Part shown: in pieces, positions 45,637-59,034 of the stretch
Position numbering within the stretch: the first letter of the stretch is position 1
Layout: each line of letters begins with the position of its first letter
Made by a program: the position numbers and the translations under genes
Notes under the pieces: model-generated
Told to the model about the DNA's origin: nothing
Databases searched by the model: none
Seen by the model: only the letters and a program-made list of their open reading frames with translations
NCBI GenBank assembly: GCA_035489015.1
Contig: DATHKR010000257.1
Coordinates: forward strand, 34,151 to 98,150
Length of the DNA stretch: 64,000 nucleotides
Direction of reading: 5' to 3'
From: DATFRY01 sp035489015
Lineage (GTDB): Bacteria > Myxococcota_A > Polyangia > Haliangiales > Haliangiaceae

Positions 45637-46125
45637 TCAGGTGCCGTCGCGTCCCGGTGGCGCGACCGACGACGCCTCCGAGGCAGTGCACTCGCAGCAC
45701 TTCTCGGTGGCCTCCTTGCAGGAGGCCTTGGCGCTCTTGCACTTCTCGTCGGCCCAGGCGTCGCCGCCCAGCTCTCCGGCGATGCGGCAGATGCTCTGCG
45801 CGTTGTCGCAGACGGCGTCCTTGAGCGTGCAGATGTCCTGGCAGACGTCGGTGGACGGCTCGCGCGGCGCCTTGCACCGGCGGATGTCCTTGAGCAGGCC
45901 CGGCACGCGCATCCCGGCGGCCGGCTCGGCCGACCACTGGTGGTCGACTCGCCAGTCGCGGATCTGGATCCAGAGGTCCTGGATCTCCTTCTTGCGGAGG
46001 TCGAGCTCTGCCGTCGCCACCATCGGCGACTTGCTGCTGGCGCAGGCGGCCAGGACCAGGCCGAGCGCCGCGCCGCAGACGAGGCCCCAGAGCGCCGGGC
46101 TGGCGATGATCGCGCGCGACCTCAT
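45637..46125 (-). CDS. Cys-rich lipoprotein of the ECF sigma operon
   Basis: A 162-residue lipoprotein (lipobox LAAC). The C-terminal half has about ten to twelve Cys residues in the pattern VCQDICTLKDAVCDNAQSICRIA and CKSAKASCKEATEKCCEC, probably a disulphide-bonded periplasmic domain. Start ATG 46125 overlaps the stop of the preceding gene as ATGA. It is the last gene of the sigma/anti-sigma run. I do not know a family name. The Cys content suggests sensing or resisting oxidative or metal stress, but this is an inference. Confidence 0.8.
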   Translation of the reverse strand: MRSRAIIASPALWGLVCGAALGLVLAACASSKSPMVATAELDLRKKEIQDLWIQIRDWRVDHQWSAEPAAGMRVPGLLKDIRRCKAPREPSTDVCQDICTLKDAVCDNAQSICRIAGELGGDAWADEKCKSAKASCKEATEKCCECTASEASSVAPPGRDGT

Positions 46126-46694
46126 TCGACATCCCCTCCGGCCAGCTGGTCGACCAGGGCCTTCTCGATCGCGATCGCCCGGTCGTAGGCCTCGATCGCC
46201 TGCCGCCGGGCCAGGGTGGCGGCTGCTTTGTCGCGGTCCTCGACCTGGGCCGCGCGCGCCTCGAGCACCTCGCCGCGCACCGTGTGCAGGTTGGCCAGGA
46301 AGAACGACTGGCGCCCGGCGCGCGCGATCCCCTCGTCCACCACCGTCATCGCCTGATCGACCTGGCCGCGGGTGACCAGCAGCTTGGCCAGGCGGGCGCG
46401 CGCGTCCTGCTGCACATCCTCGCCCTCGGCCGAGCCGGCCGGGAACTGGATGGTCAAGATCTGCTGCACCGCCGCCACCGCCTGGTCGACTCGCGCCTCC
46501 TTCAGGAAGACGTCGGCCTTGTGGTGATAATTCCGGGCCAGGGCCAGGCCGAGCATCAGCTCGGGGCTCAGCTCCGGCCCCGGCTGGGGCAGCTCGGTGA
46601 TGCGCCGCTCCGGCGCGGCGCCGTCGTCGCCGCGCGAGGTGCAGCCGACCACCAGCCCCGCGAGCAGCGCGCCCGCCAGCAGGCGTCGTCTCAT
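46122..46694 (-). CDS. TPR-like lipoprotein
   Basis: A 190-residue lipoprotein with lipobox VVGC. The rest is helical with TPR-type pairs (ARNYHHKADVFLKEARVDQAVAAVQQIL, ARARLAKLLVTRGQVDQAMTVVDEGIARA, AIEAYDRAIAIEKALVDQL). It probably scaffolds envelope proteins. ATG 46694 overlaps the stop of the anti-sigma-like gene by four bases, and its own stop overlaps the next start, so the three downstream cistrons are translationally coupled. Confidence 0.8.
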   Translation of the reverse strand: MRRRLLAGALLAGLVVGCTSRGDDGAAPERRITELPQPGPELSPELMLGLALARNYHHKADVFLKEARVDQAVAAVQQILTIQFPAGSAEGEDVQQDARARLAKLLVTRGQVDQAMTVVDEGIARAGRQSFFLANLHTVRGEVLEARAAQVEDRDKAAATLARRQAIEAYDRAIAIEKALVDQLAGGDVE

Positions 46695-47407
46695 GGTTGC
46701 TCCTTGCCGAGCGCCCGGCGAAGGCGCAGGTCGCGGTAGCCGTCCATGCGGTCGCTGAACAGCACATCGAGCCGCTCGCTGGCGCTGCCGGCGTCGCGCC
46801 GCGCGATGATCCCGATCAGCGGATCGGCCGGGCGCGAGGTGTTGGATACGCTCAGCCGGATCGGCCGCGCGATGGCGGCGCGCGGCGCGGCCAGCTCCTC
46901 GGCCGGGCGGGTCACGAACAGGACCACCGCCGCGGCCGCCGCCAGCGACGCCACCGCCCAGGGAAGGTTGCGGAGCACGCGGTCGGCTCGCCGCCGCCGC
47001 GCGGTGACCAGGTCGGTGATCGACCGCCCGGCCGACTCGGGCTCGTCCTCGGCGCCGGGCGTGGCCGGCCGGACCGCGACCAGGCCACCTGTCGGCGCGG
47101 CCCGATCGCCGGCGTCACCGTGAACCAGGCCGACCGATCGCCGGCCGAGCACCGCCGCCTCCAGCGCCTGGTCGACCAGCCGGCGGGCGCGCTCGGGCGC
47201 CAGCTCGACCGCGTGGCTGGACGCCAGCACCATGGTCGCGGTCTCGAGCAGCGCCCGGTCGTCCGAGTCCATGGCCGGCGGCAGCGGCTCGCCGGCGGCG
47301 AGCCCGTCCAGCCAGCGGCCGAACGCCTCGGCCTTGGCCTGCTCGGCCGGCGTGGCCGGCGCGTCGTCGTCCAGCTCGCGCGGGCGGTCGCGGTCGTCGC
47401 GGCTCAT
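46691..47407 (-). CDS. Putative anti-sigma factor
   Basis: A 238-residue single-pass membrane protein. The N-terminal 145 residues are acidic and helical (AEAFGRWLDGLAAGEPLP), the usual shape of a sigma-binding domain. A membrane helix (about 148-166, LPWAVASLAAAAAVVLFV) follows, then a short periplasmic part. There is no recognised zinc motif (HxxxCxxC), so it is not a ZAS-type factor. It follows the ECF sigma gene by 66 bp and overlaps the TPR lipoprotein gene. Anti-sigma function is inferred from position and topology. Confidence 0.72.
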   Translation of the reverse strand: MSRDDRDRPRELDDDAPATPAEQAKAEAFGRWLDGLAAGEPLPPAMDSDDRALLETATMVLASSHAVELAPERARRLVDQALEAAVLGRRSVGLVHGDAGDRAAPTGGLVAVRPATPGAEDEPESAGRSITDLVTARRRRADRVLRNLPWAVASLAAAAAVVLFVTRPAEELAAPRAAIARPIRLSVSNTSRPADPLIGIIARRDAGSASERLDVLFSDRMDGYRDLRLRRALGKEQP

Positions 47408-47473
47408 GCGTCTTCTCCCCGATGTCTCCGGTCCCGGAGCGTCGTCATCCCTTGCGAGATCGTCGCTGGCGCC

Positions 47474-48130
<657 letters not shown>

Positions 48131-48192
48131 CGTGCGCGGTCCGGCCGCCTTACGATCCGCGAGACATGAGGTACGCGTCCTTACGCGTCGCG

Positions 48193-48957
48193 TCAGCCGG
48201 TCGGCCGAGCGTACAACACTTCCACCAGGCAGAGACCCCGCGCCGGTGCGGTCTGCCCGGCCCGCGTGCGGTCACGGCTCGCCATGATTTCCGCCACCTG
48301 GGCCGGGGAGAAACGGCCTTCGCCGACCTCGACCAGGGTCCCGACCAGGATGCGCACCATGTTGCGGAGGAACGCATTTCCGTGCACGTCGAAGTCCAGA
48401 CGGTCCGGGGTCGGCTCGGTGATGGCGATCTCGTCGACCCGCCGGGTGGGGCTGTGCGCGGTGCACCCGGAGGCGCGCATCGCGCTGAAGTCGCGCTCAC
48501 CGACGAGGTGCACGGCCCCTGCGCGCATCGCGTCGACGTCGAGCGTCGGTCCGGGCCGGTGCCAGGTGCGCCGGTCGACCAGCGGCGAGCGCGACGAGCG
48601 AGTCAGCAGCGAGTACCGGTAGTGCTTGCCGGACGCGGAGAAGCGGGCGTGGAAGCCGGCATCGACCTCGTCGGCGGCGACCACCGCGATCGCCGGGGGC
48701 AGGAGGCTGTTGAGCCCGAGCCGGAAGCCGATCGTCGGGATGCGCGCGTCGGTGGCGAAGTGGGCCACCTGGCCGAGCGCATGCACCCCGGCGTCGGTGC
48801 GCGACGCGCCGGTGACCGGGGTCGGAGCGCCGGTCATGCGGTGGAGCGCCTGCTCGAGGTGGCCCTGCACGGTCGGGCCGTTGTCCTGCCGCTGCCAGCC
48901 GCACAGGTCCGTGCCGTCGTACTCCAGCACGAGGCGGACTGTGCGGGCCGCGCTCAA
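48193..48957 (-). CDS. truA: tRNA pseudouridine synthase TruA
   Basis: A 254-residue enzyme that isomerises U38-U40 in the tRNA anticodon arm. The N-terminal LVLEYDGTDLCGWQRQ and the catalytic D55 in GASRTDAGVHALGQ are the family signature, and the second half has SGKHYRYSLL and FLRNMVRILVGTLVEVG. The length is normal. The TTG start overlaps the stop of the fused secreted-protein gene as TTGA, which couples a housekeeping enzyme to an envelope gene. Confidence 0.95.
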   Translation of the reverse strand: MSAARTVRLVLEYDGTDLCGWQRQDNGPTVQGHLEQALHRMTGAPTPVTGASRTDAGVHALGQVAHFATDARIPTIGFRLGLNSLLPPAIAVVAADEVDAGFHARFSASGKHYRYSLLTRSSRSPLVDRRTWHRPGPTLDVDAMRAGAVHLVGERDFSAMRASGCTAHSPTRRVDEIAITEPTPDRLDFDVHGNAFLRNMVRILVGTLVEVGEGRFSPAQVAEIMASRDRTRAGQTAPARGLCLVEVLYARPTG

Positions 48958-51074
48958 AACTCGAAGTTGATGCCGCCGAACCAGGTCGCGTCGCCGACCG
49001 AGAGCTTCTGGTCGGAGCCGAAGCCGTCGACCACGGCGTAGGTGAACTCGAAGACCAGGCCGGCGTGCTCGATGCCGAGCTCGCGCAGGCCGGCCTCGGC
49101 GTCAGGATCGACCCGCTCGGCGCGCAACGCGATCCCCGCGGTCGCCTGCCAGCCCAGCGAGCCGCCCCGCCCCGGGTCGCCGTCGCAGTCGCCGCCGTCC
49201 GGGCAGTCGGCGGTCGGCACCGACGCGGTGTCTCCGCCCGGCTTGGTCACCCACCAGTAGTAGTAGGACAGGCCCGCCCGCGCGTACGGTACCAGTGGGA
49301 TGCGCAGCCGGTCGTCGAGCTCGGTGAAGCGATAGACCACGCCCAGCGAGGCGGGGAACAGGCGGAACGTGGTGGTGTCACCGACCGAGCGGTCCGGTTT
49401 GCCGTTCTCGTCGTTGTCGACGGGCTCGCCGTCGGCGTCGACCTGGAAGGCATTGGCCGATCGACTCAGGAATCCCAGGGTGGCGCTCACCCCGAGCTGA
49501 CCCATCGCGTGGAGGAAGTAGCGGTCGACCGTGATCTCGCTGATGAAGAAGGGGCCGGATCCGAAGACGCGCTCGAGCGGGCCGGCCTCGTCGCCGTCGA
49601 GATCGAACTCGCTGTCCACGTCGGGCAGGTAGGGGCCGACCTTCATCTCGAGGCCCCAGTTCGGCAGCGCCGGGCCGACCTCCTCCTGCACCGGCTCGCC
49701 GTAGCTCTCCCACCAGGGCTGAGCCGCCGCGCCGCGCGGCCACAGCGCGACCACCAGCAGGAGCGCCCCGCCGGCCGCCGCGCCCGGACCGCCGCGCCCG
49801 CCTCGCCGTCGCCGACGCACTCGCCGCGCGCCCAGCCACAGCGCCAGCCCGAGCCCGAGCATGAGGCCGCCGCCGAAGCTGGCCTGTCCGGCGCTGCAGC
49901 CGCCCTCGGCGTGACCGCCGAGGCCCTTGTAGTCCTCCCAGAAGTCCCTGACCGGGGCCGGCGTGGCCACGCCGACGTCGAGCGCGGTCACGTTGCGCGA
50001 TCGATCGACCACCAGGAGGACCACGTGGTACGGCACGCCATTGGTGAGGTCGTCGATGCTGAGGGTGGTCGCGGTGCCGGCCCACTCGCCGCAGATGAGG
50101 TCCGGATCGAGGTCGGCCAGCCCCGGTGGGACCGAATCGGAGCACTCGGAGGTCGGCGTTCCGGCGTCCCCGCCGATGCCCGCGTCCCCGCCGACGCCCG
50201 CGTCGGCGCCTCCGGTTCCCGCGTCGGCGCCCACGCCGCCGTCGACGCCCCCGCCGCTCTCGATCACCCGGGCGACCGAGGTCGCCCGCACGCAGGTGCC
50301 GTCATCGGCGCCGCAGGCGGTCTTCGCGGTCAGGTACCTGGGGTCATTCCGCGGAAACCTGTCGTCGGGGCTGGTCGACCCGTCGTCGCGCAGGCACAGC
50401 GCCTGGAAGTACCAGAGGTCGTCGGTCGAGGCCGGCAGGGTGAGCTCGACCTTGACCGCGTTTTCCCCGCCGTGGATCGAATCGATGGTCGGCTCCGGGG
50501 GCGGTCGCGTGTCGGTGGCGATCTCGAGCCCCTTGGCGTAGTCGCCCTCGCTGAAGCCGCCGCCGTCCTCGTCGACGATCGCGTAGACCCAGCGCGAGTT
50601 CTCCTGCTCGGGGCAGGAGCGGTCCTTGGACACGAGGTCGCGCACGGCCATCGTCCTCAGCTCGACACCGCGAATCTCCTCGAGGTCGCCGAAGCCGTCC
50701 AGCTGGAGACAGTCGTCCTGCACGTCTTGATCGGTCGAGTTGCAGTTGACGCCCAGCCAGATGCCCACCTCTTCGTTCGGGAGGTCGGTCGGCGGGTTCT
50801 GGAGCTGGAACTCGATCCCGAACTGCGAGTCCTCGCTGTCGCTGCACACGCAGTTTGCGAGGTTCATGAACTCGAGGTTGTCGTCGGGGTTCTGCGCCGA
50901 GTAGCTGCCGTCTCCGTCGGGCAGCTTGAGCTCGAGCAGGATCTCGCCGCCGCCGAGATCGATCGCCGGAGTCGGTGGTCCGGCCGCGGCCGGCCTGGCG
51001 GCCAGCGCGGCGAGGGGGGCTGCGACGAGGAGGGAGGCGAGAGAGCGCAGATCGGGGCGCGGAAAGAGCGGCAT
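48954..51074 (-). CDS. Fused secreted protein: MYXO-CTERM-like half followed by signal-peptide/outer-membrane half
   Basis: A 706-residue ORF that reads like two genes in one frame. Half one: signal peptide (to about 30), a beta-rich body with Cys pairs, an Ala/Gly/Asp linker, the myxobacterial motif FWEDYKGLGGHAEGGC, then a hydrophobic helix and ARRVRRRRRG, a MYXO-CTERM-like tail. Half two (from GTG 49820) reads as an Arg-rich n-region, hydrophobic ALLLVVALWP and cleavage at RGAAA-QPWW, then a beta-barrel-like domain ending in WFGGINFEF. One Arg cluster serves both parts. No stop codon separates them. ATG 51074 starts half one. Confidence 0.82.
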   Translation of the reverse strand: MPLFPRPDLRSLASLLVAAPLAALAARPAAAGPPTPAIDLGGGEILLELKLPDGDGSYSAQNPDDNLEFMNLANCVCSDSEDSQFGIEFQLQNPPTDLPNEEVGIWLGVNCNSTDQDVQDDCLQLDGFGDLEEIRGVELRTMAVRDLVSKDRSCPEQENSRWVYAIVDEDGGGFSEGDYAKGLEIATDTRPPPEPTIDSIHGGENAVKVELTLPASTDDLWYFQALCLRDDGSTSPDDRFPRNDPRYLTAKTACGADDGTCVRATSVARVIESGGGVDGGVGADAGTGGADAGVGGDAGIGGDAGTPTSECSDSVPPGLADLDPDLICGEWAGTATTLSIDDLTNGVPYHVVLLVVDRSRNVTALDVGVATPAPVRDFWEDYKGLGGHAEGGCSAGQASFGGGLMLGLGLALWLGARRVRRRRRGGRGGPGAAAGGALLLVVALWPRGAAAQPWWESYGEPVQEEVGPALPNWGLEMKVGPYLPDVDSEFDLDGDEAGPLERVFGSGPFFISEITVDRYFLHAMGQLGVSATLGFLSRSANAFQVDADGEPVDNDENGKPDRSVGDTTTFRLFPASLGVVYRFTELDDRLRIPLVPYARAGLSYYYWWVTKPGGDTASVPTADCPDGGDCDGDPGRGGSLGWQATAGIALRAERVDPDAEAGLRELGIEHAGLVFEFTYAVVDGFGSDQKLSVGDATWFGGINFEF
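50161..50250 (-). repeat. Imperfect repeat coding GADAG linker
   Basis: Repeated GCGTCGGCG/GCGTCCCCG-type units encode GGVGADAGTGGADAG-like residues in the linker of the fused secreted protein. Confidence 0.7.
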
Positions 51075-51209
51075 CGGGCTCTCGGGTGAGGTGCAAGGTC
51101 GGTGCCGCGTCGACGCGGCCCAAGCCAGGAAAACCACTATCATGCGCCCCCTGCCCCGGCAACTCGGTTGATCGTTTGGCGAGGCCGGCTCGACGGTCGT
51201 GCCAAAACG

Positions 51210-53530
<2,321 letters not shown>

Positions 53531-53531
<1 letters not shown>

Positions 53532-54604
53532 CAGCCGGCCTCCGCCGCGCGCGCGGCGCCACTGGCCGGGGCGCGCGGTCCGACCCGGACCATCTCGGCG
53601 CCCGGCTCGACCCGCCCCGACATCGCCACCGACGGGCTGACCGGGGCAAGCAGGGCCAGCGCGCGCAGCAGCCGGTGCTCGTGCGACGGGCCGGCCGACC
53701 ACGGGACCTCGAGCCCGCGCGCGACCACCCGCACCGCGTAGCCGCGCCGGAGGTACGCGATCACCAGCGACGCGGCGCTGGCGACGGCGTCCTCGAGCGC
53801 CTCGAGCGCGGCCTCGTCCTCGAGGTCGGCCACGCCGTTGTCGATCTCGATCACCACCCGCCGCTGCGCCTCCTCCTCCATCTCGCGCAGGAGCAGGCGG
53901 CCGGCCCGGGCCGACGAGTGCCAGTGGATGGCGCGGCTGTCGTCGCCGTCGCGGTACTCGCGCAGGCCGAAGAACTCGCCGCGCCGGCCCAGCCGGGTCT
54001 GGCTGGCGTCGCCGTGGCGGGGCGAGCGCGGCGCCGGCAGCGCCACCGGCCGCACCGCCGGGTAGACCAGCACCTCGTCCGCACCCGGCACCTCGCGCGA
54101 CTTCGAGAACAGCCCGAACGGGAAGCGGGTGATGAGGCGGACCCCGTCGAGCCGGTAGACGCCGCGGCGCGGGAAGGTGTGGCGGTAGGACGCGCTCTGG
54201 GTGCGGCCGGGCGGCAGCTTGAGGAAGTAGCAGCGCTTGTCGAGCGGGCGCCCGTCGAGCAGGTCCTCCACCTCGATCGAGTAGGACGCCAACCGGGTCT
54301 TGCGGTTCTCGAGCGCGATCTCCATCGCGAACGGGCGGCCGGCGAAGATCCGCGTCGGCACCCGCCGGCGCACGCTCACCCCGCGCAGCGTGGCGTTCGA
54401 CAGCGCGCCGGACGCGACGATGAGCGACAGCAGCCAGCCGAGCACCAGGTAGAGCAGGTTGTTGCCGGTGTTGATCGCGGCCAGGCCGATGCCGACGGTC
54501 ATGGCCAGGAAGACCTGACCTTCGCGGGTGAGGCGCAGCCGGCGGCGCGGCCCGACCAGGCGCCGCCACAGTCCCCGCCGGCTCGCCTCTCCCTCGCGCT
54601 TCAA
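53531..54604 (-). CDS. DUF58 domain protein
   Basis: A 357-residue protein with two N-terminal membrane helices (AINTGNNLLYLVLGWLLSLIVASGAL) and a C-terminal DUF58 domain. The family signature LREYRDGDDSRAIHWHSSARAGRLLLREME is complete. DUF58 proteins carry a von-Willebrand-A-like domain and partner MoxR ATPases. It lies 19 bp after moxR and overlaps the transglutaminase gene by one base. Confidence 0.93.
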
Positions 54605-54623
54605 GCGATCGCCTCGGCTCGGC

Positions 54624-55601
54624 TCAGGTCGGCACCGGCACGCGGGCCAAGAGGTCGGCGACGATGCGCTCCGACTCGTCGCGCGCGCGGGCCAGCGACT
54701 CGGTCGGCGCGCTCAGCACCACGCGGTGGGCCAGCGCCATCGGAGCCAGCCCCTTGAAGTCGTCGGGCACGCAGAAAGGCCGCCCGCTGGCCAGGGCGTG
54801 AGCCTGGGCCGCGCGGTACCAGGCCAGCGCGCCGCGGGTGGACACGCCGACCGCGAGCGCCGGCGACCGCCGGGTCTCCTCGACCACGCTCATGGCGTAG
54901 TCGAGCAGCCCGTCCGACACCGCGACCTGCTCGACCGCATCTTGAAGGCCGACCAGGGTGCGGTGATCGATGACCGGCTCGACCGCGGCGATCGGATCGG
55001 CGCCGCCGCGCTCGCGCAGGATCTGGCTCTCCTCGCCGCGCGCGGGGTAGCCCAGGCGGATGCGGAGCAGGAACCGGTCCATCTGCGACTCGGGCAGGGG
55101 ATAGGTGCCGAAGTGCTCGGTCGGGTTCTGGGTCGCGATGACCAGGAACGGCTGCTCGAGCGGGTGGGTCTGATCGTCGATCGAGACCTGCCCCTCGCTC
55201 ATCGCCTCGAGCAGGGCCGACTGGGTGCGCGGCGTGGTCCGGTTGATCTCGTCGGCCAGGACCACGTTGGCGAAGATCGGCCCGCGCCGGAACTCGAACA
55301 CGTGCTGGTCGGCGCGGAAGATCGAGACCCCGACGATGTCCGACGGAAGCAGGTCGCTGGTGAACTGGATGCGGCGGAAGCTGCCGCCCACCGCCGCGGC
55401 CAGCGCGCGGGCCAGGCTGGTCTTGCCGACCCCGGGGATGTCCTCGATGAGCAGGTGCCCGCGGGCGAGCAGCGCGGTGAGGGCGAGGCGGATCGCCTCC
55501 GGCTTGCCGCGGATCACGGTGGCGACGGCGTCCTCGACGGCGCGCAGCGCCCCCAGCGCCTCACCAGAGGGACCGCGGGCGGTCGCGGCGGCGAGGGTCA
55601 T
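54624..55601 (-). CDS. moxR: MoxR-type AAA+ ATPase
   Basis: A 325-residue AAA+ chaperone. It has Walker A EDIPGVGKTSLA, Walker B VVLADEINRT, sensor 1 VIATQNPTE and a lid domain with AVGVSTRGALAWYRAA. The length is normal. MoxR proteins activate or fold client complexes together with von-Willebrand-A proteins such as the DUF58 gene downstream. ATG 55601. Confidence 0.94.
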   Translation of the reverse strand: MTLAAATARGPSGEALGALRAVEDAVATVIRGKPEAIRLALTALLARGHLLIEDIPGVGKTSLARALAAAVGGSFRRIQFTSDLLPSDIVGVSIFRADQHVFEFRRGPIFANVVLADEINRTTPRTQSALLEAMSEGQVSIDDQTHPLEQPFLVIATQNPTEHFGTYPLPESQMDRFLLRIRLGYPARGEESQILRERGGADPIAAVEPVIDHRTLVGLQDAVEQVAVSDGLLDYAMSVVEETRRSPALAVGVSTRGALAWYRAAQAHALASGRPFCVPDDFKGLAPMALAHRVVLSAPTESLARARDESERIVADLLARVPVPT

Positions 55602-55624
55602 CCGGGCTCAGTATACCGGAGCCG

Positions 55625-55647
55625 AAAGCGCGAGAGGCGCGAGCTTT
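55625..55647 (-). terminator. Hairpin between the BI-1 gene and moxR
   Basis: Arms AAAGCGCG and CGC-GA-GCTTT (one bulge) form a stem with A and T runs at both ends, so it could terminate the BI-1 transcript read on the minus strand. The bulge and short T run make it uncertain. Confidence 0.4.
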
Positions 55648-55687
55648 TCAGCCCGCGCCTCCAGGGGGTGACTCGAGCGATCGAGTC

Positions 55688-56410
55688 TCAGCGGCGCTGC
55701 AGCGACATGAGCAGCTGCAGCACGTACCAGAACAGCGTGGCGATGGTGGAGAACAGCATGAGCGCCGCCGCCACGTGCTGGGTGGGCCGGAAGTAGCCCA
55801 TCAGCATCGACGTCTGATAGAGCACGTAGCCGCCCATGAGCACGATCATCGCGACGCAGAAGATCGTCCCCAGGTTGAAGCCGAAGATCCACGACGCGAC
55901 GATGATGCCGAGCGCCGCGAACGACGCCATCGTCAGGATCCCGCGCAAGAACGAGAAGTCCTTGCGGGTGAGAAACACCGTGGCGGTCAGCCCGGCGAAG
56001 ATGAGCACGGTGAAGAGCGCCGCCTTCTGGATGATGAACGGGTCGCGCGCGTAGACGGCCGCCACGTAGAGGAGCGGCGTGATGATGACCGCCTCGGCCA
56101 GGATCCCGATGCCGAGCCCGAGGTACTGCAGGCCGACCGACGTGTCGGAGCGGGCCAGCCGGGAGGTCAGGAACCCGACCGCCATGAACAGCCCGAACAC
56201 GAGGATCCAGTTGAGCTGGCCACCGAACGCCCACATCGTGAACTGGCGGGCGAAGCTGGTCTGCATGAAGGCGTACGTGACGACCACGAACGCCAGGATG
56301 GACCCGCCCAGGAGGGCGTAGGTCCGCCTCAGAAACGCGACGCGGTCGTTGACGCCGACGGTGGCGACCGCGCCGGGAATCGAACGCTGCTGGGCTGCTG
56401 CCTGGAACAT
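55688..56410 (-). CDS. Bax inhibitor-1/YccA family membrane protein
   Basis: A 240-residue protein with seven membrane helices. The start (NDRVAFLRRTYALLGGSILAFVVVTY), the middle LGIGILAEAVIITPLLYVAAVY and the helix GIIVASWIFGF are the BI-1-like (PF01027) layout. Bacterial members such as YccA and BsYetJ act as pH-dependent calcium leak channels or modulate membrane proteases. It is monocistronic, with a hairpin after it. ATG 56410. Confidence 0.92.
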   Translation of the reverse strand: MFQAAAQQRSIPGAVATVGVNDRVAFLRRTYALLGGSILAFVVVTYAFMQTSFARQFTMWAFGGQLNWILVFGLFMAVGFLTSRLARSDTSVGLQYLGLGIGILAEAVIITPLLYVAAVYARDPFIIQKAALFTVLIFAGLTATVFLTRKDFSFLRGILTMASFAALGIIVASWIFGFNLGTIFCVAMIVLMGGYVLYQTSMLMGYFRPTQHVAAALMLFSTIATLFWYVLQLLMSLQRR

Positions 56411-56469
56411 AGATCTCGCCTCCTTGGGACCCCGAAGACTAGCACGCGGCCCCGCGAAAGGTAGCCGCC

Positions 56470-56485
56470 CTCAGCTAGGTCTCAG

Positions 56486-56491
<6 letters not shown>
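56470..56491 (-). repeat. 11-bp tandem duplication across the etfA stop codon
   Basis: CTCAGCTAGGT occurs twice in a row; the first copy met on the minus strand contains the TAG stop codon of etfA. It looks like a small slip-type duplication and leaves the protein intact. Confidence 0.9.
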
Positions 56492-57457
<966 letters not shown>

Positions 57458-57485
57458 GGTCGTCTCCTGATCCTTCGCCCGGCGG

Positions 57486-58300
<815 letters not shown>

Positions 58301-58304
<4 letters not shown>

Positions 58305-58927
58305 GGATCTCTCCTTTGCAGTCCTTGCAGCACGAGCGAGCCGACGTGGCCGGCGGCGCGCAAAATATCGAACTTCTCGCCCCGGCCCAACAGCCAGGCC
58401 AGCGCGAGCTCGTCGAGCATGCCGAAAATCGCGCGCGCCACCACCTGCGCGGGCAGGGCGCGATCGAACTCGCCCGCCTCCTGCCCCTCGGAGACCAGCC
58501 CGGCCAGCAGCTTCAGGAACTCGCTGAACTGGCGGCTCTGGTACTCCTTCATGAACTTCTCGCTCTGGCGGAGCTCGACGGTGAGCACCTCGGCGAGGGC
58601 GGGGTTCTCGACCACCAGCGCGGCGTAGGTGTCGAGGACGGCGAGCAGCCGCTCGCGCGCGCTGGCGCCGGCGCCGGCGATCGCCTCGCCGAGCGCGGTG
58701 GTGACCCGCTCCATGCGCGACTCGAACAGCGAGATGAGCAGGTCGTCCTTGCTCTTGAAGTAGAGATAGATGGTGCCGTCGGCGACGCCGGCCTCGCGCG
58801 CGATCTCGGAGACCCGGGCGTGGAAGAACCCGCGGCGGGCGAAGATGCGCTCGGCGGCCTCGAGGATCCGCTCGCGCTTGTCGCCACCGCTACCGCGCGG
58901 CGAAGCAGGCGCTGAATGAGGCGTCAT
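58301..58927 (-). CDS. fadR: TetR-family FadR-type fatty-acid regulator
   Basis: A 208-residue TetR regulator with HTH (AAERIFARRGFFHARVSEIAREAGVADGTIYLYFKSKDDLL) and a C-terminal ligand domain of the FadR_C type (LRQSEKFMKEYQSRQFSEFLKLLAGLVSEGQ). The gene order fadR-etfB-etfA is that of the Bacillus lcfA operon, whose repressor is released by long-chain acyl-CoA. A perfect CTGAATGA-N4-TCATTCAG box overlaps its start codon. ATG 58927 follows directly after an in-frame TGA. Confidence 0.9.
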
Positions 58928-58931
58928 TCAG
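58912..58931. promoter_or_regulatory. FadR-type operator over the fadR start codon
   Basis: CTGAATGA, four-base centre GGCG, TCATTCAG: eight-base arms are perfectly symmetric. It has the same TGAATGA-N4-TCATTCA form as the site known for Bacillus subtilis FadR. It spans the start codon and the predicted +1, so binding would block transcription of fadR-etfB-etfA. Confidence 0.8.
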
Positions 58932-58936
58932 CTCGG

Positions 58937-58966
58937 CTTGTATCTCACCGTGACGCGCGGTGTCAA
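58937..58966 (-). promoter_or_regulatory. Promoter of fadR-etfB-etfA
   Basis: On the minus strand TTGACA (58966-58961), 18 bases, TACAAG (58942-58937). Transcription would start about three bases before the ATG, inside the FadR-type box. Confidence 0.6.
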
Positions 58967-58999
58967 CCGGACGGTTGGCGCCGTGATGCGGCGGGTCGC

Positions 59000-59028
59000 T
59001 TGCAAGACCGCGACTTTGCGCATACAAC
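59000..59028 (+). promoter_or_regulatory. Promoter of the DsbA-like gene, apparently leaderless
   Basis: TTGCAA (59000-59005), 17 bases, TACAAC (59023-59028). The GTG start at 59035 is six bases after the -10, so the transcript would begin at the start codon. Confidence 0.55.
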
Positions 59029-59034
59029 CACCGA

